DNA from: CAINVV01 sp964506325
GTDB taxonomy: Bacteria; Bacteroidota; Bacteroidia; Bacteroidales; Prolixibacteraceae
DNA length: 36,294 nucleotides
Assembly: GCA_964506325.1 (NCBI GenBank)
Contig: CAZDLO010000029.1
Location: 1 to 36,294 of the forward strand
Direction: 5' to 3'
Positions within the stretch are counted from its first letter, which is position 1, and every line of letters starts with the position of its first letter. Both the position numbers and the translations under genes were made by a program. Below are positions 26,743-34,746 of this stretch, piece after piece. The notes under the pieces are model-generated. The model did no database searches. It was not told where the DNA came from and saw nothing but the letters and a program-made list of their open reading frames with translations.

Positions 26743-26783
26743 AAAATCCGATAATATTGAATTTCAATATTGCCGGATTTTTG
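26743..26783 (+). terminator. Terminator downstream of tRNA-Cys
   Basis: AAAATCCG at 26743-26750 pairs with CGGATTTT at 26774-26781. An inner 9-bp stem AATATTGAA/TTCAATATT is separated from it by a small internal loop. A T-rich run ends the structure. It starts 13 bp after the tRNA. Confidence 0.7.
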
Positions 26784-27235
26784 TTTAAATGTTTCTCCAC
26801 ACAGTTTTATAGTTATTAATTTCCGCCATTTCTAAGGTGGAAGGAGGTTTCACCGGTAACCTGATCAGGTCTGCCATTCCATGTTTTATTACTGTTAAAT
26901 AAACTGTTCAATTGCGGTCAAATCAAAATTGTTTGAATAAAAGGCGTTTTGAAACGATGGACGTATCTTCGCAAGGCATTAATAAACAACGCTTTGTAAT
27001 AATTTCAATATGCCTTTTCAGCCCAAAAACCTCCTTCGTTTAACCCTCCTTACGCAACGATAAAAAACCAGACAACAGCACATTCGTGCGTCCGTTGTAT
27101 TTTCACATTATGTAAGTTGAGTCATGAGTGGAACCGGGTCTTAATATCGTGCTTCCGGTCTTTATTGCCGGCCACAGAGTTCTCCGTGATGAAGTTCTTA
27201 TTTCTTTGTATTCCTAAACTTAAAATCATCCAAAA
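26784..27235 (+). other. Intergenic region after tRNA-Cys
   Basis: This 452-bp region has no convincing gene. It contains a 12-bp perfect palindrome ACCTGATCAGGT (26859-26870) and a 17-codon ORF starting at ATG 27010 (MPFQPKNLLRLTLLTQR). That ORF could be a leader peptide for the small protein at 27236 but has no further support. A near -7 match, TATCTTCG, lies near 26966. Confidence 0.5.
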
Positions 27236-27472
27236 ATGAAAGATTCCTTACTCTTTCTTCGAAGGGGATTGGCCGGATTTGCCTTTGCAGGTATTATGAT
27301 TGCTATCCTGACTTATTCTTCCAGCCAGAATCCGGTTCAGGCCTCAAAATCCCTCGTTCAGCCTGCCGTCAAAACCAGTCATACAACTATCTACAAGGCA
27401 GCTCCGAAAATGTCGGCAAAGAGCTATTTTTCCACTTCAAAATCGGCACTGCCGAAAATCATAAAAGAGTAG
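27236..27472 (+). CDS. Small membrane or secreted protein, unknown
   Basis: The product is 78 aa and I do not recognise it. A basic N-terminus (FLRRG) precedes one hydrophobic segment (residues 11-27), so it is either membrane-anchored or exported. The rest is rich in Ser, Lys, Ala and Thr with no Cys or aromatic core, and looks disordered. The start codon follows a plausible leader but no clear promoter. It is isolated, with about 450 bp of non-coding DNA on each side. Its composition is plausible for a real short protein, but conservation would be needed to confirm it. Confidence 0.45.
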   Translation: MKDSLLFLRRGLAGFAFAGIMIAILTYSSSQNPVQASKSLVQPAVKTSHTTIYKAAPKMSAKSYFSTSKSALPKIIKE

Positions 27473-27921
27473 CAGGTTTGAGGGTACTTTGACTGTCTGG
27501 AAATATTCCTTGAGTTCCTGATCAGATTCCATTTTACAATTTTCTGCAAATTCAAGCCCGCCTGTTGATCATTCCAAACAAGTATATTCCTGGCTACTTT
27601 CTCTTTCTGCTATCAGTGTGGAGTTTTCTGCGTGAATGGGTCTGGACTCTCCATTTCCCATCTCATAGTATTTGCCAAGTATTTACTCAAAGCTTTTCCC
27701 TGAGTAATTGTTCTGTTTAATAGGTTGTTAACACTGCTTTGGGATAATGACTGGTGGAATTTGACTTGATACAACAGCCCAAAAGGGATTCTTGTTGTTT
27801 ACTTTAAACCGTTCATGTCATAAATTGGCAGTTTCACTGAGTGCCTTCTATTTTTCATAATACTTTTATTAAATTTGATAGTTGATTACGATTTTCATAA
27901 GAATTTAATAATTAAGACATT
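27473..27921. other. Intergenic region, AT-rich
   Basis: This 449-bp region has no convincing gene in either direction. The only element I can support is a TAnnTTTG promoter match at 27870-27877 serving the next gene. Confidence 0.55.
27870..27877 (+). promoter_or_regulatory. Putative -7 promoter element for the 113-aa secreted protein
   Basis: TAAATTTG is a perfect TAnnTTTG match 44 bp before the ATG at 27922. No clear -33 box is present. Confidence 0.45.
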
Positions 27922-28263
27922 ATGAAAACTTTAAAGATTGTTTTGGTTTCTGTCATATTATCCTTCCTTTTGGCAGGCACGGCTTCAGCCCAGGCTATCG
28001 TGGTTAAAGACCATCCCTGGCATTTGGAAACAGGTTATGGATATTATGAATCTTTTGATGCCCAGGGAGTCTACACCCCAGGCGGCAACATTAACATCAG
28101 AATCAATTTTTTACTGGACTTAAAAGACCCCCTCATTTTGATAGCCAGGGAGGAAGGTCCCTTTTCATTTGAATTTTTTGTAACCACCCAAAAAATTATT
28201 GTGCCCTGCACGGTTACAGTCTTCCCCAATGGCAGGGTAAAGATCAATGCTCACTTGCATTGA
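27922..28263 (+). CDS. Small secreted protein, unknown
   Basis: The product is 113 aa with a classic signal peptide (MKTLKIVLVSVILSFLLAG, cleavage likely at TASAQA-I). The mature part of about 89 residues is beta-rich with alternating hydrophobics (NINIRINFLLDL, PFSFEFFVTTQKIIVPCTVTVFP) and a single Cys, and ends in NAHLH. I do not recognise the family. It looks like a compact periplasmic or secreted beta-sandwich. It has its own promoter-like element and no close neighbour, so its function cannot be inferred from context. Confidence 0.65.
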   Translation: MKTLKIVLVSVILSFLLAGTASAQAIVVKDHPWHLETGYGYYESFDAQGVYTPGGNINIRINFLLDLKDPLILIAREEGPFSFEFFVTTQKIIVPCTVTVFPNGRVKINAHLH

Positions 28264-28418
28264 AATTGGTGCCATTAATATGATCAAAGGGGAATGCTGT
28301 TTCCTCTTTTGCCTTTAATATTCCGGATATTTCGTTATTTCAATAATTCTATAAGTTTCATGCCAGGGATTTTTCTTTCGCCCCGGTTACCGGAGGCCAC
28401 AAAGGTTGAATAATATGT

Positions 28419-28580
28419 TTAGCATTCAAATGCGGACAGGGAGGGAGCCTGAAATTCAGTACAGTTTCCATACTCTTTGCAGAATTGGCAAACTCTCATT
28501 TCTTCTGAATTTTTCAATGCTTCCTTCAATGAAAAATCGACGTTTTTGTGAAGATAATGCCCTCCATCAATATGCAACAT
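28419..28580 (-). CDS. Possible 53-aa Cys-rich small protein
   Basis: The longer frame starts with TTG at 28604; the ATG at 28580 is more natural and gives 53 aa. The C-terminal half contains CQFCKEYGNC and a terminal Cys, a CxxCx5C pattern that could bind zinc or form disulfides. The N-terminal half (VDFSLKEALKNSEEM) looks helical and protein-like. There is no clear promoter or family match, and the frame may be fortuitous in AT-rich intergenic DNA. Confidence 0.3.
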   Translation of the reverse strand: MLHIDGGHYLHKNVDFSLKEALKNSEEMRVCQFCKEYGNCTEFQAPSLSAFEC

Positions 28581-29049
28581 AATGTAGAATATGTATGCCA
28601 ACAAGCTTTTGATGAGTACAGGACTTCATGTTTTACCTACATTGATTGAAACAACAACAGGCAATTTTTTGAGGTGAAACACTTGATCAAAGATTGAATG
28701 TCGCAATTTAAATAGCTTAAATTCAGGAACATAGTATTTTTTTTCGTCTCCGGTTTGTAAAACTGAAATCGCCTGATTTTTTCATTGCGCATTCATAAGC
28801 AAATATGGGTGTCATATTTTGACTACATTGATTGCTAAATCCCTAAATATAAGATACATAGACAATTAAGTAAATGATTATATATATTTTTTTATTCTGA
28901 AAAAAAATCATTTTTGAGTATATTCATAACGCTAAACAAAGTAACCGGATATAGTTGGAAATTAATCAATTGGTGGAGTCCAGCTACCACTATAAAAAAC
29001 GGGGCCAATCCGAAAAGCCAAAAGAGTAGGAAAAACACAACTAAATATT
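28581..29049. other. AT-rich intergenic region with an imperfect direct repeat
   Basis: This 469-bp region has no convincing gene. Positions 28626-28648 and 28812-28834 match at 20 of 23 bases and share CTACATTGATTG. A plus-strand open frame at 28914-29123 overlaps the next gene and has no protein-like features. Confidence 0.45.
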
Positions 29050-29379
29050 ATGATTACAAATGTTCTTATTCCATTCCTGGTTTCAGGTTTAATAATATAC
29101 CTTATTATTTACCTTGCAGTTAACTTGCCCGGAAGAGCACTTCGCCACAAATTCGAGGAACTGGGGGATATCAAGGGCATGTCCAAGTCTGAAGTCGTGA
29201 GCCGTTGCGGAAAATACCATTCCAAGAGGCTTATCAGCAAAGGGAGTGTATGTGTATGGATGGTTCCGGGTTTTGTTATTTCGGTAGTATTTGATGCAGA
29301 AGACAAAGCTGTCAAGGCATGTACAAAATCCTCCTCAAAGACCAAATCTGAACAGCTCAATCCTGTGCTCAGCGAATAA
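29050..29379 (+). CDS. Small membrane-anchored protein, possibly BamE/SmpA-like
   Basis: The product is 109 aa. A single hydrophobic helix covers residues 3-26 (VLIPFLVSGLIIYLIIYLAV). The soluble part has IKGMSKSEVVSRCGKY, then VCVWMVPGFVISVVFDAEDKAV. A 'GMSKSEVV...CG' helix followed by beta-strands ending in VxFD is the layout of BamE/SmpA-type domains, which occur in many unrelated small envelope proteins. The match is by pattern only. The C-terminal tail is Ser/Lys-rich and probably disordered. No operon partner is adjacent. Confidence 0.6.
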   Translation: MITNVLIPFLVSGLIIYLIIYLAVNLPGRALRHKFEELGDIKGMSKSEVVSRCGKYHSKRLISKGSVCVWMVPGFVISVVFDAEDKAVKACTKSSSKTKSEQLNPVLSE

Positions 29380-29502
29380 AAATCCATTGCTTTACACCAC
29401 TCAAATACGGGTAATGTGAGTCAGGGCTATCGATTTTACAATCCAATATTTTTATTAACTTTAATCTTCATTAGATACCCTAAAGGCACCACCGACTGAT
29501 AT

Positions 29503-29510
29503 TAGTTTTG
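29503..29510 (+). promoter_or_regulatory. Putative -7 promoter element for the STAS-like gene
   Basis: TAGTTTTG is a perfect TAnnTTTG match 73 bp before the ATG at 29584. No clear -33 box is seen. Confidence 0.4.
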
Positions 29511-29583
29511 CCGAATGGATCAATTCATGATCTTCTTGTAATGAATGATTATCTAAGCGAAATTATCTTACCCGACAATTGCT

Positions 29584-30024
29584 ATGCCATCTTTCACATC
29601 TTACAGAATTCTGCCTGAACTCAGGTTGATCCTCAGCAACTTTCAGGGTAAGATAAAGATAGGTGACGTAATCCAGACAAATCTGCAGTTCATCTCAGAC
29701 AAGGAGTATGACTCTTCCTACGATCTGATCATGGATTTTTCCGACTCCATTGCAATCGCTTACAGGATGGACCTCATGGAGTTTGTAGAGTTTTTCAAAA
29801 AATCAGTTAAACTCAAGAAAAGAGTCCGGATAGGAATGATTATTTCATCTCCAAACCAGAATTACCTGCTGGACTTATACAAGCCCATTGCCAATTTGCT
29901 GAAAATGGATGTCGAATGTTTCAGCCATATCGATCCCTGCCTTTCCTGGTTGGGATACGCTGAAAATGAACAACAAATTGTAATATCAAGTTTCCGGAAT
30001 ATTAAGGACGTTCAGGGGATATGA
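29584..30024 (+). CDS. STAS/SpoIIAA-like small cytoplasmic protein
   Basis: The product is 146 aa with no signal peptide or transmembrane helix. It has alternating strands and helices (LRLILSNFQGKIKIGDVIQ, SYDLIMDFSDSIAI, LMEFVEFFKKSVKL, RVRIGMIISS, LLDLYKPIANLL). The 'strand, GKI, helix, DLIMDFSD, helix' pattern resembles the SpoIIAA-like/STAS-like proteins that are common and mostly uncharacterised in Bacteroidota. The assignment is by fold pattern only. It has its own promoter-like element and is followed by 216 bp of non-coding DNA, so it is probably monocistronic. Confidence 0.6.
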   Translation: MPSFTSYRILPELRLILSNFQGKIKIGDVIQTNLQFISDKEYDSSYDLIMDFSDSIAIAYRMDLMEFVEFFKKSVKLKKRVRIGMIISSPNQNYLLDLYKPIANLLKMDVECFSHIDPCLSWLGYAENEQQIVISSFRNIKDVQGI

Positions 30025-30230
30025 ACCATTGACTCCCGGTTGAACACCTTTGCCAAAATTGAATTCTGGACACCTGATCCGGCTTTTACATCAAATTTGT
30101 CACCACTTTTATAACTTAGACGTGGCATTCTCGTTTCAACAGCCTAACCTCCCGGTTTCACGTTTTTCTCTCCAGGCAACCTGAGAGTAACTAAGTCAGA
30201 TAAAATGATGTTCCAACTCCATATTTGAGT

Positions 30231-30238
30231 TAGCTTTG
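30231..30238 (+). promoter_or_regulatory. Putative -7 promoter element for the TIGR02757 gene
   Basis: TAGCTTTG is a perfect TAnnTTTG match. It ends 2 bp before the TTG at 30241 and 20 bp before the GTG at 30259. If it is real, transcription begins near 30244, so the downstream GTG is the more plausible start. Confidence 0.45.
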
Positions 30239-30258
30239 CCTTGAAATACCCTTGGAAC

Positions 30259-31029
30259 GTGAATAAACTTCTCCCGGACTTAAAAGACTTTCTGGACGAA
30301 AAGGTCCTCAGGTACAATACCACTGAATTCATAGAGACAGACCCTGTCTCTATTCCCCATAGGTTTGATTTAAAACAGGACATCGAGATTTCAGGTTTTC
30401 TTACCGCTACCATTGCCTGGGGAGGCAGGACTACCATCATCAAAAATGCAGCCTCCATGATGAAGCTGATGGACAACTCTCCCGGTGATTTTGTCCTCAA
30501 TCACACTGAACAAGACCTGGAAAGGTTAAAGGGCTTTGTACACAGGACCTTCAATGAGATTGACCTTGTTTATTTCATCCGATCACTGAAGAATATTTAC
30601 CTGAATCATGGAGGATTGGAGGCTTTATTTTCTGCCTACGTTTCAGAGGATTCCACCCAGCCGGCGATCACTCAGTTCAGGGAAGTGTTTTTTTCATTGC
30701 CACATCCAGCCAGGACCGGCAAGCACATATCTGATCCGTCCAAAGGTTCATCAGCAAAACGAATTAACATGTTCCTGAGGTGGATGGTCAGGCAGGACAA
30801 TCGTGGAGTTGATTTTGGCCTGTGGAGAAAGATCAGGCCGGGCCAGCTTTCTTGTCCGTTGGATGTCCATTCCGGTAATGTTGCCAGGAAACTGGGACTG
30901 GTATCCAGGTCGCAAAATGATTCAAAAGCACTCTCGGAACTGGATCTAAACCTTCGGCTGCTGGACAGGGATGATCCGGTAAGATATGATTTTGCGCTGT
31001 TTGGACTTGGAGTCTTCGAAAATTTTTAA
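30259..31029 (+). CDS. TIGR02757 (DUF2400) family protein
   Basis: The product is 256 aa from the GTG at 30259; a TTG at 30241 would give 262. No ATG start is available. The C-terminal half matches this conserved Bacteroidota/Campylobacterota family: MFLRWMVRQDNRGVDFGLW, LSCPLDVHSGNVARKLGLV, SRSQNDSKALSELDLNLRLL and DPVRYDFALFGLGV. The family has a helix-hairpin-helix DNA glycosylase-like fold, and the Asp of PLDVH lies where such enzymes place their catalytic Asp. A DNA-repair role is only inferred from fold. The central part (SGFLTATIAWGGRTTIIKNA) is also typical. It is followed by 180 bp without a gene. Confidence 0.88.
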   Translation: MNKLLPDLKDFLDEKVLRYNTTEFIETDPVSIPHRFDLKQDIEISGFLTATIAWGGRTTIIKNAASMMKLMDNSPGDFVLNHTEQDLERLKGFVHRTFNEIDLVYFIRSLKNIYLNHGGLEALFSAYVSEDSTQPAITQFREVFFSLPHPARTGKHISDPSKGSSAKRINMFLRWMVRQDNRGVDFGLWRKIRPGQLSCPLDVHSGNVARKLGLVSRSQNDSKALSELDLNLRLLDRDDPVRYDFALFGLGVFENF

Positions 31030-31209
31030 CCGCTTACTCTTTCCTGAATTTTTACAGGCATTCTATTTTTCGCCGGTATTTCTGAAAAAAATAATTCCTA
31101 TCTTCATCCTGCTGTTAACAATCAATCTCACGGTACTCTCTGTTGTGTTCACCAGGGTACCGGTTCAACACATATGCTCATACTACTTTAACTAACAACA
31201 TTTTGCCAT

Positions 31210-33108
31210 ATGAAAGCAAAAAATCTTTTTTACCTCCTTGTGATTGTAATATTACTCTCTGCGTGTGGTCAGTCCAAAAAATTCAAGACTGATGTAACTA
31301 CCGGCAAGAAGCCATGGACCAATCTGAATTTCAACAACAATCCTGAAAATTTTCAGTTTGCCATTGTCTCCGACAGGAACGGGGGCAACCGTCCCGGGGT
31401 TTTTGAGGATGCAGTAAATAAACTAAACCTCATGCAACCAGAATTTGTGCTGAGTGTCGGCGACCTCATTTCCGGTTATACCACAGATACCGCAGTAATA
31501 AGCAGGCAATGGGCAGAGGTTAACGAAACCATATCCGGCCTTAAAATGCCCTATTTTTATCTGCCTGGAAATCACGATATTACAAACAAAGTGATGGAGA
31601 AAGAGTGGGAGAAGCGCTACGGCAAGCGCTATTATAGCTTCACTTACAAGAATACCCTGTTTGTAATTCTGGACAGCAACGACGATGACGATTACAACCT
31701 GACCCAGGCTCAGACAGATTTTGCTCTGCAGGCAATTCAAAAGAACAGTTCAGTAAGATGGACTTTTGTCCTTATGCATCATCCCATCTGGACCTATGAT
31801 ACCCACGGCAGATTCCAGGAAATTGAAAAAGCCCTGAATGGCAGGAAGAATACCGTCATAGCAGGCCATGAACATCATTATCACCAGGCCGAACACAATG
31901 GTTCTAACTATTACATTCTTTCCACAACAGGTGCGGGCAGTGCTTCGCGCGGAAATTACTTCGGCGAATTTGACCATATCTCCTGGATCACAATGGCAGA
32001 CAACGGTCCGGTGATGGCCAATCTCCGCCTGGATGGCATACTTCCGCACGACATTGCCAATGACAAGACAGCTGAACTGGCAAAACCACTGATCAAAAAT
32101 TCTGGTCTCAACAACATCCTGCTGTGCAACAAGGGAGAAAAGTTCACCAATGGAACCCTTTACCTCTCTTTCGAGAATCCTACAAAATCCAAACTCAATA
32201 TCACCATTAATTTCTTCCATCACCACCAGCTTCAGATTAAAAATTCCGCCATTCAGCTTTCCGCAGAACCTGGAAGTACGCGGGTAATAGAAGTTCCAAT
32301 GGCTTCCTCCAAGCCACTTGACTATGCCACCATCGACCTGTTGCTGTTTGACTGGCAGCTGAAATACGATAATCCGGAGTACAAGGAATTCGCCCTTTCA
32401 GGAAAATACCAGATTGAAGTAAAGCCAACCCGCACATCCTTTGTGGAAAGGGAGACAGATATTTTTACAGAAACCACCACTGTTCCGTTCAACAATCCGT
32501 TCTCCAACCTGAAAATCCGGTACAGCAACAATAATTCCGGTGATCAGCCTTACCTGGATCCCATTGAGATTAACCAGACTGCAAAACTTTCTTTCTACCT
32601 GGTGAATGAGAAAAACGAATGTTCCTCTCCTGAGAACCGTACCATTGAAAAAACAACCTTCAGCCAGGCAACAGATCTGGACAATCCCAAAGAAGGGCTT
32701 GAATACAGTTATTTTGAAGGAAGCTGGACTGAAATACCCGATTTCACAAAACTTGAAGCCATAACCAAAGGGGTTTCGACTGATTTCCAGGTTTCGGATA
32801 TCGCCAAACGGCCGGATAACTGGGGTTTGGTTTATACCGGATATATCAGGGCGGAGCAGGATAACTTCTTTCTTTTCCGCGTCAGGGCTGATGACGCCTG
32901 TCGTTTGTTCGTCGATAACCAGTTAGTTGTAAGCGACAAAAACCTGAAAAAAGGAGAGGGGACAGGTGCCATTGCCCTGAAAAAGGGCTTTCATGCTGTC
33001 AGGATGGAGTTTATTGAAAAAGAGGGGGACGCCAGGCTCAGGGTGTATTCAAAGGTTCAGGATACCGGTGACTGGAAATTAAATGATAATAAGATGTACT
33101 ATCATTAA
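31210..33108 (+). CDS. Lipoprotein calcineurin-like phosphoesterase with C-terminal PA14 domain
   Basis: The product is 632 aa with a lipoprotein signal (ILLSACGQ, Cys about 20). The metallophosphoesterase domain (about 48-270) carries VSDRNGG, SVGDLISG, PGNHDITN, LMHHPIW and AGHEHHYH. The first motif is D-R-N rather than D-x-H, which may alter one metal site. A middle beta-rich region (about 290-470) follows, then a PA14-like carbohydrate-binding domain (about 490-620) with YFEGSWTEIPDF, YTGYIRAEQDNFFLFRVRAD and DDACRLFVDNQLV. It is probably anchored in the outer membrane or periplasm and hydrolyses a phosphoester on a sugar-containing substrate. The symporter gene lies 59 bp downstream on the same strand. 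Confidence 0.88.
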   Translation: MKAKNLFYLLVIVILLSACGQSKKFKTDVTTGKKPWTNLNFNNNPENFQFAIVSDRNGGNRPGVFEDAVNKLNLMQPEFVLSVGDLISGYTTDTAVISRQWAEVNETISGLKMPYFYLPGNHDITNKVMEKEWEKRYGKRYYSFTYKNTLFVILDSNDDDDYNLTQAQTDFALQAIQKNSSVRWTFVLMHHPIWTYDTHGRFQEIEKALNGRKNTVIAGHEHHYHQAEHNGSNYYILSTTGAGSASRGNYFGEFDHISWITMADNGPVMANLRLDGILPHDIANDKTAELAKPLIKNSGLNNILLCNKGEKFTNGTLYLSFENPTKSKLNITINFFHHHQLQIKNSAIQLSAEPGSTRVIEVPMASSKPLDYATIDLLLFDWQLKYDNPEYKEFALSGKYQIEVKPTRTSFVERETDIFTETTTVPFNNPFSNLKIRYSNNNSGDQPYLDPIEINQTAKLSFYLVNEKNECSSPENRTIEKTTFSQATDLDNPKEGLEYSYFEGSWTEIPDFTKLEAITKGVSTDFQVSDIAKRPDNWGLVYTGYIRAEQDNFFLFRVRADDACRLFVDNQLVVSDKNLKKGEGTGAIALKKGFHAVRMEFIEKEGDARLRVYSKVQDTGDWKLNDNKMYYH

Positions 33109-33167
33109 TTGCATGTTTTGACTGATTTACATTTTTTTTTATTCATCTCAGAACCTGTAATTCCACA

Positions 33168-34688
33168 ATGAAACTTCCTTTTCTTGATCTGCTTGTCTTT
33201 GTTGTTCTGACATTTGGGAATGTGCTCCTGGGTGCCAGCTTTTTCTCCAAAAACCGTACGTCAGACCAATTCACTGCCGGGGGTGGCAAGATACCTTCCT
33301 GGGTTGTAGGTATGTCTATCTTTGCCACTTTTGTAAGCAGCATCAGTTTTCTGGCGCTGCCCGGGAAAGCGTATATGTCTAACTGGAACGCCTTTGTTTT
33401 CAGTCTTTCAATTCCTGTCGCATCCCTCCTGGCATACAGGTTTTTCGTTCCCCTATACCGCAGGCTTGGAAATATCTCGGCGTACAACTATCTGGAGGTC
33501 CGTTTTGGCCCGTGGGCACGCATTTATGCCTCCTCCTGCTATGTGCTTACCCAGCTTATGCGAACTGGCGCTATTCTTTTGCTCCTGGCTTTGCCATTGA
33601 ACGCCTTGTTTGGATGGGATGTAAGAACAGTAATAATTTGCACGGGTGTAGCCGTTACCCTGTATTCTATGCTTGGAGGCATCCAGGCGGTTATCTGGAC
33701 CGATGCGGTCCAGGGGTTTATCCTGATTGCAGGGGCTGTTGTCTGTGCCATCATTCTGACATTTTCGATGCCAGAAGGGCCGGGGCAGATCTTTGAAATC
33801 GCCGCGGCAAACAACAAATTCAGCCTTGGGAGTTTCGGTCTGAGCCTTCGTGATTCGACCTTCTGGGTGGTACTGGCATTCGGACTTTTCATGAATCTTC
33901 AGAACTATGGGATTGACCAGAATTTTGTTCAGCGGTACATGACAACCAGCTCAGAGAAGAGTGCAAAATCCTCTGCCTTGTTTGGTTCCCTGCTTTATAT
34001 TCCAGTTTCCGTGCTGTTTTTCTACATTGGAACAGCACTTTTTGCCTATTACCAAGCGAGTCCCGGGCTATTGCCCGCCGAACTTACCGGTCCTGGCAAC
34101 GGGGACAAGGTATTCCCCTATTTTATCGCAACAGGTCTTCCCTCCGGGATCACCGGATTGCTGATTGCCTCCATTTTTGCAGCCGGAATGAGTACAGTTG
34201 CCACCAGCCTGAACAGCACGGCAACAATTGTGCTGTCCGATTATTACAAAAGGTATGTCAACAGTCAGGCGAATGAAAATACGTCGATGCGGATTCTCTA
34301 TGTTTCGTCCCTCGTTTTCGGAGTGCTGAGCATCCTGATTGCACTTGCCCTGGTAGGGATTGAGAGTGTACTGGATGCCTGGTGGGGACTGGCATCCGTT
34401 TTCAGCGGAGGCATGCTCGGTCTTTTTTTACTGGGATACCTCTCAAAAAATGTCCGAAGCATTGATGCTGCAATTGGTGTAGTTTTAGGAGCCTTGCTGA
34501 TCATCTGGATGAGTTTGTCTCCTGTATATTTTACATCCGGGCATTTGCTGGCATTCAAAAGTCCTTTTCATGCGAACCTGACAGTTGTTTTCGGAACTAT
34601 TGTCATATTCCTTGTAGGATTTGCCCTGGCTAAATTGTTTTCCGGGAGAAATGGCACTGTCCAAACCAGGTCAAAAAATGAAACCTGA
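33168..34688 (+). CDS. Sodium:solute symporter (SSS family)
   Basis: The product is 506 aa with about thirteen hydrophobic helices, the LeuT-fold layout of the SSS family. Typical motifs are SDQFTAGGGKIPSWVVGMSI near the N-terminus, FATFVSSISFLALPGKAY, LSIPVASLLAYRFFVPLYRR, YNYLEVRFGPWARI and AAGMSTVATSLNSTATIV. Members import sugars, sialic acid, myo-inositol, amino acids or vitamins with sodium. The GGGKIPSWVVG and FFVPLYRRL patterns recall the sugar/sialate branch. It lies between a phosphoesterase and two exported sugar oxidoreductases, which supports uptake of a sugar or polyol; this is inference. Confidence 0.9.
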   Translation: MKLPFLDLLVFVVLTFGNVLLGASFFSKNRTSDQFTAGGGKIPSWVVGMSIFATFVSSISFLALPGKAYMSNWNAFVFSLSIPVASLLAYRFFVPLYRRLGNISAYNYLEVRFGPWARIYASSCYVLTQLMRTGAILLLLALPLNALFGWDVRTVIICTGVAVTLYSMLGGIQAVIWTDAVQGFILIAGAVVCAIILTFSMPEGPGQIFEIAAANNKFSLGSFGLSLRDSTFWVVLAFGLFMNLQNYGIDQNFVQRYMTTSSEKSAKSSALFGSLLYIPVSVLFFYIGTALFAYYQASPGLLPAELTGPGNGDKVFPYFIATGLPSGITGLLIASIFAAGMSTVATSLNSTATIVLSDYYKRYVNSQANENTSMRILYVSSLVFGVLSILIALALVGIESVLDAWWGLASVFSGGMLGLFLLGYLSKNVRSIDAAIGVVLGALLIIWMSLSPVYFTSGHLLAFKSPFHANLTVVFGTIVIFLVGFALAKLFSGRNGTVQTRSKNET

Positions 34689-34746
34689 TGATGGCTGGTT
34701 GGAATGGGTCTGATCGAAGCAATAAAAGAATAAACCTGAAGATAAA

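Noticed and set aside
28914..29123. 69-aa plus-strand open frame
   Set aside because: It overlaps the better-supported membrane protein at 29050 and lacks signal, domain or family features.
26660..30024. Integrated mobile island at tRNA-Cys
   Set aside because: No integrase, no second copy of the tRNA 3' end and no mobility genes were found. The AT-rich, gene-poor nature alone is not enough.
30986..31195. 69-aa plus-strand open frame overlapping the end of the TIGR02757 gene
   Set aside because: The hydrophobic run comes from AT-rich intergenic DNA, and there is no promoter or recognisable domain.
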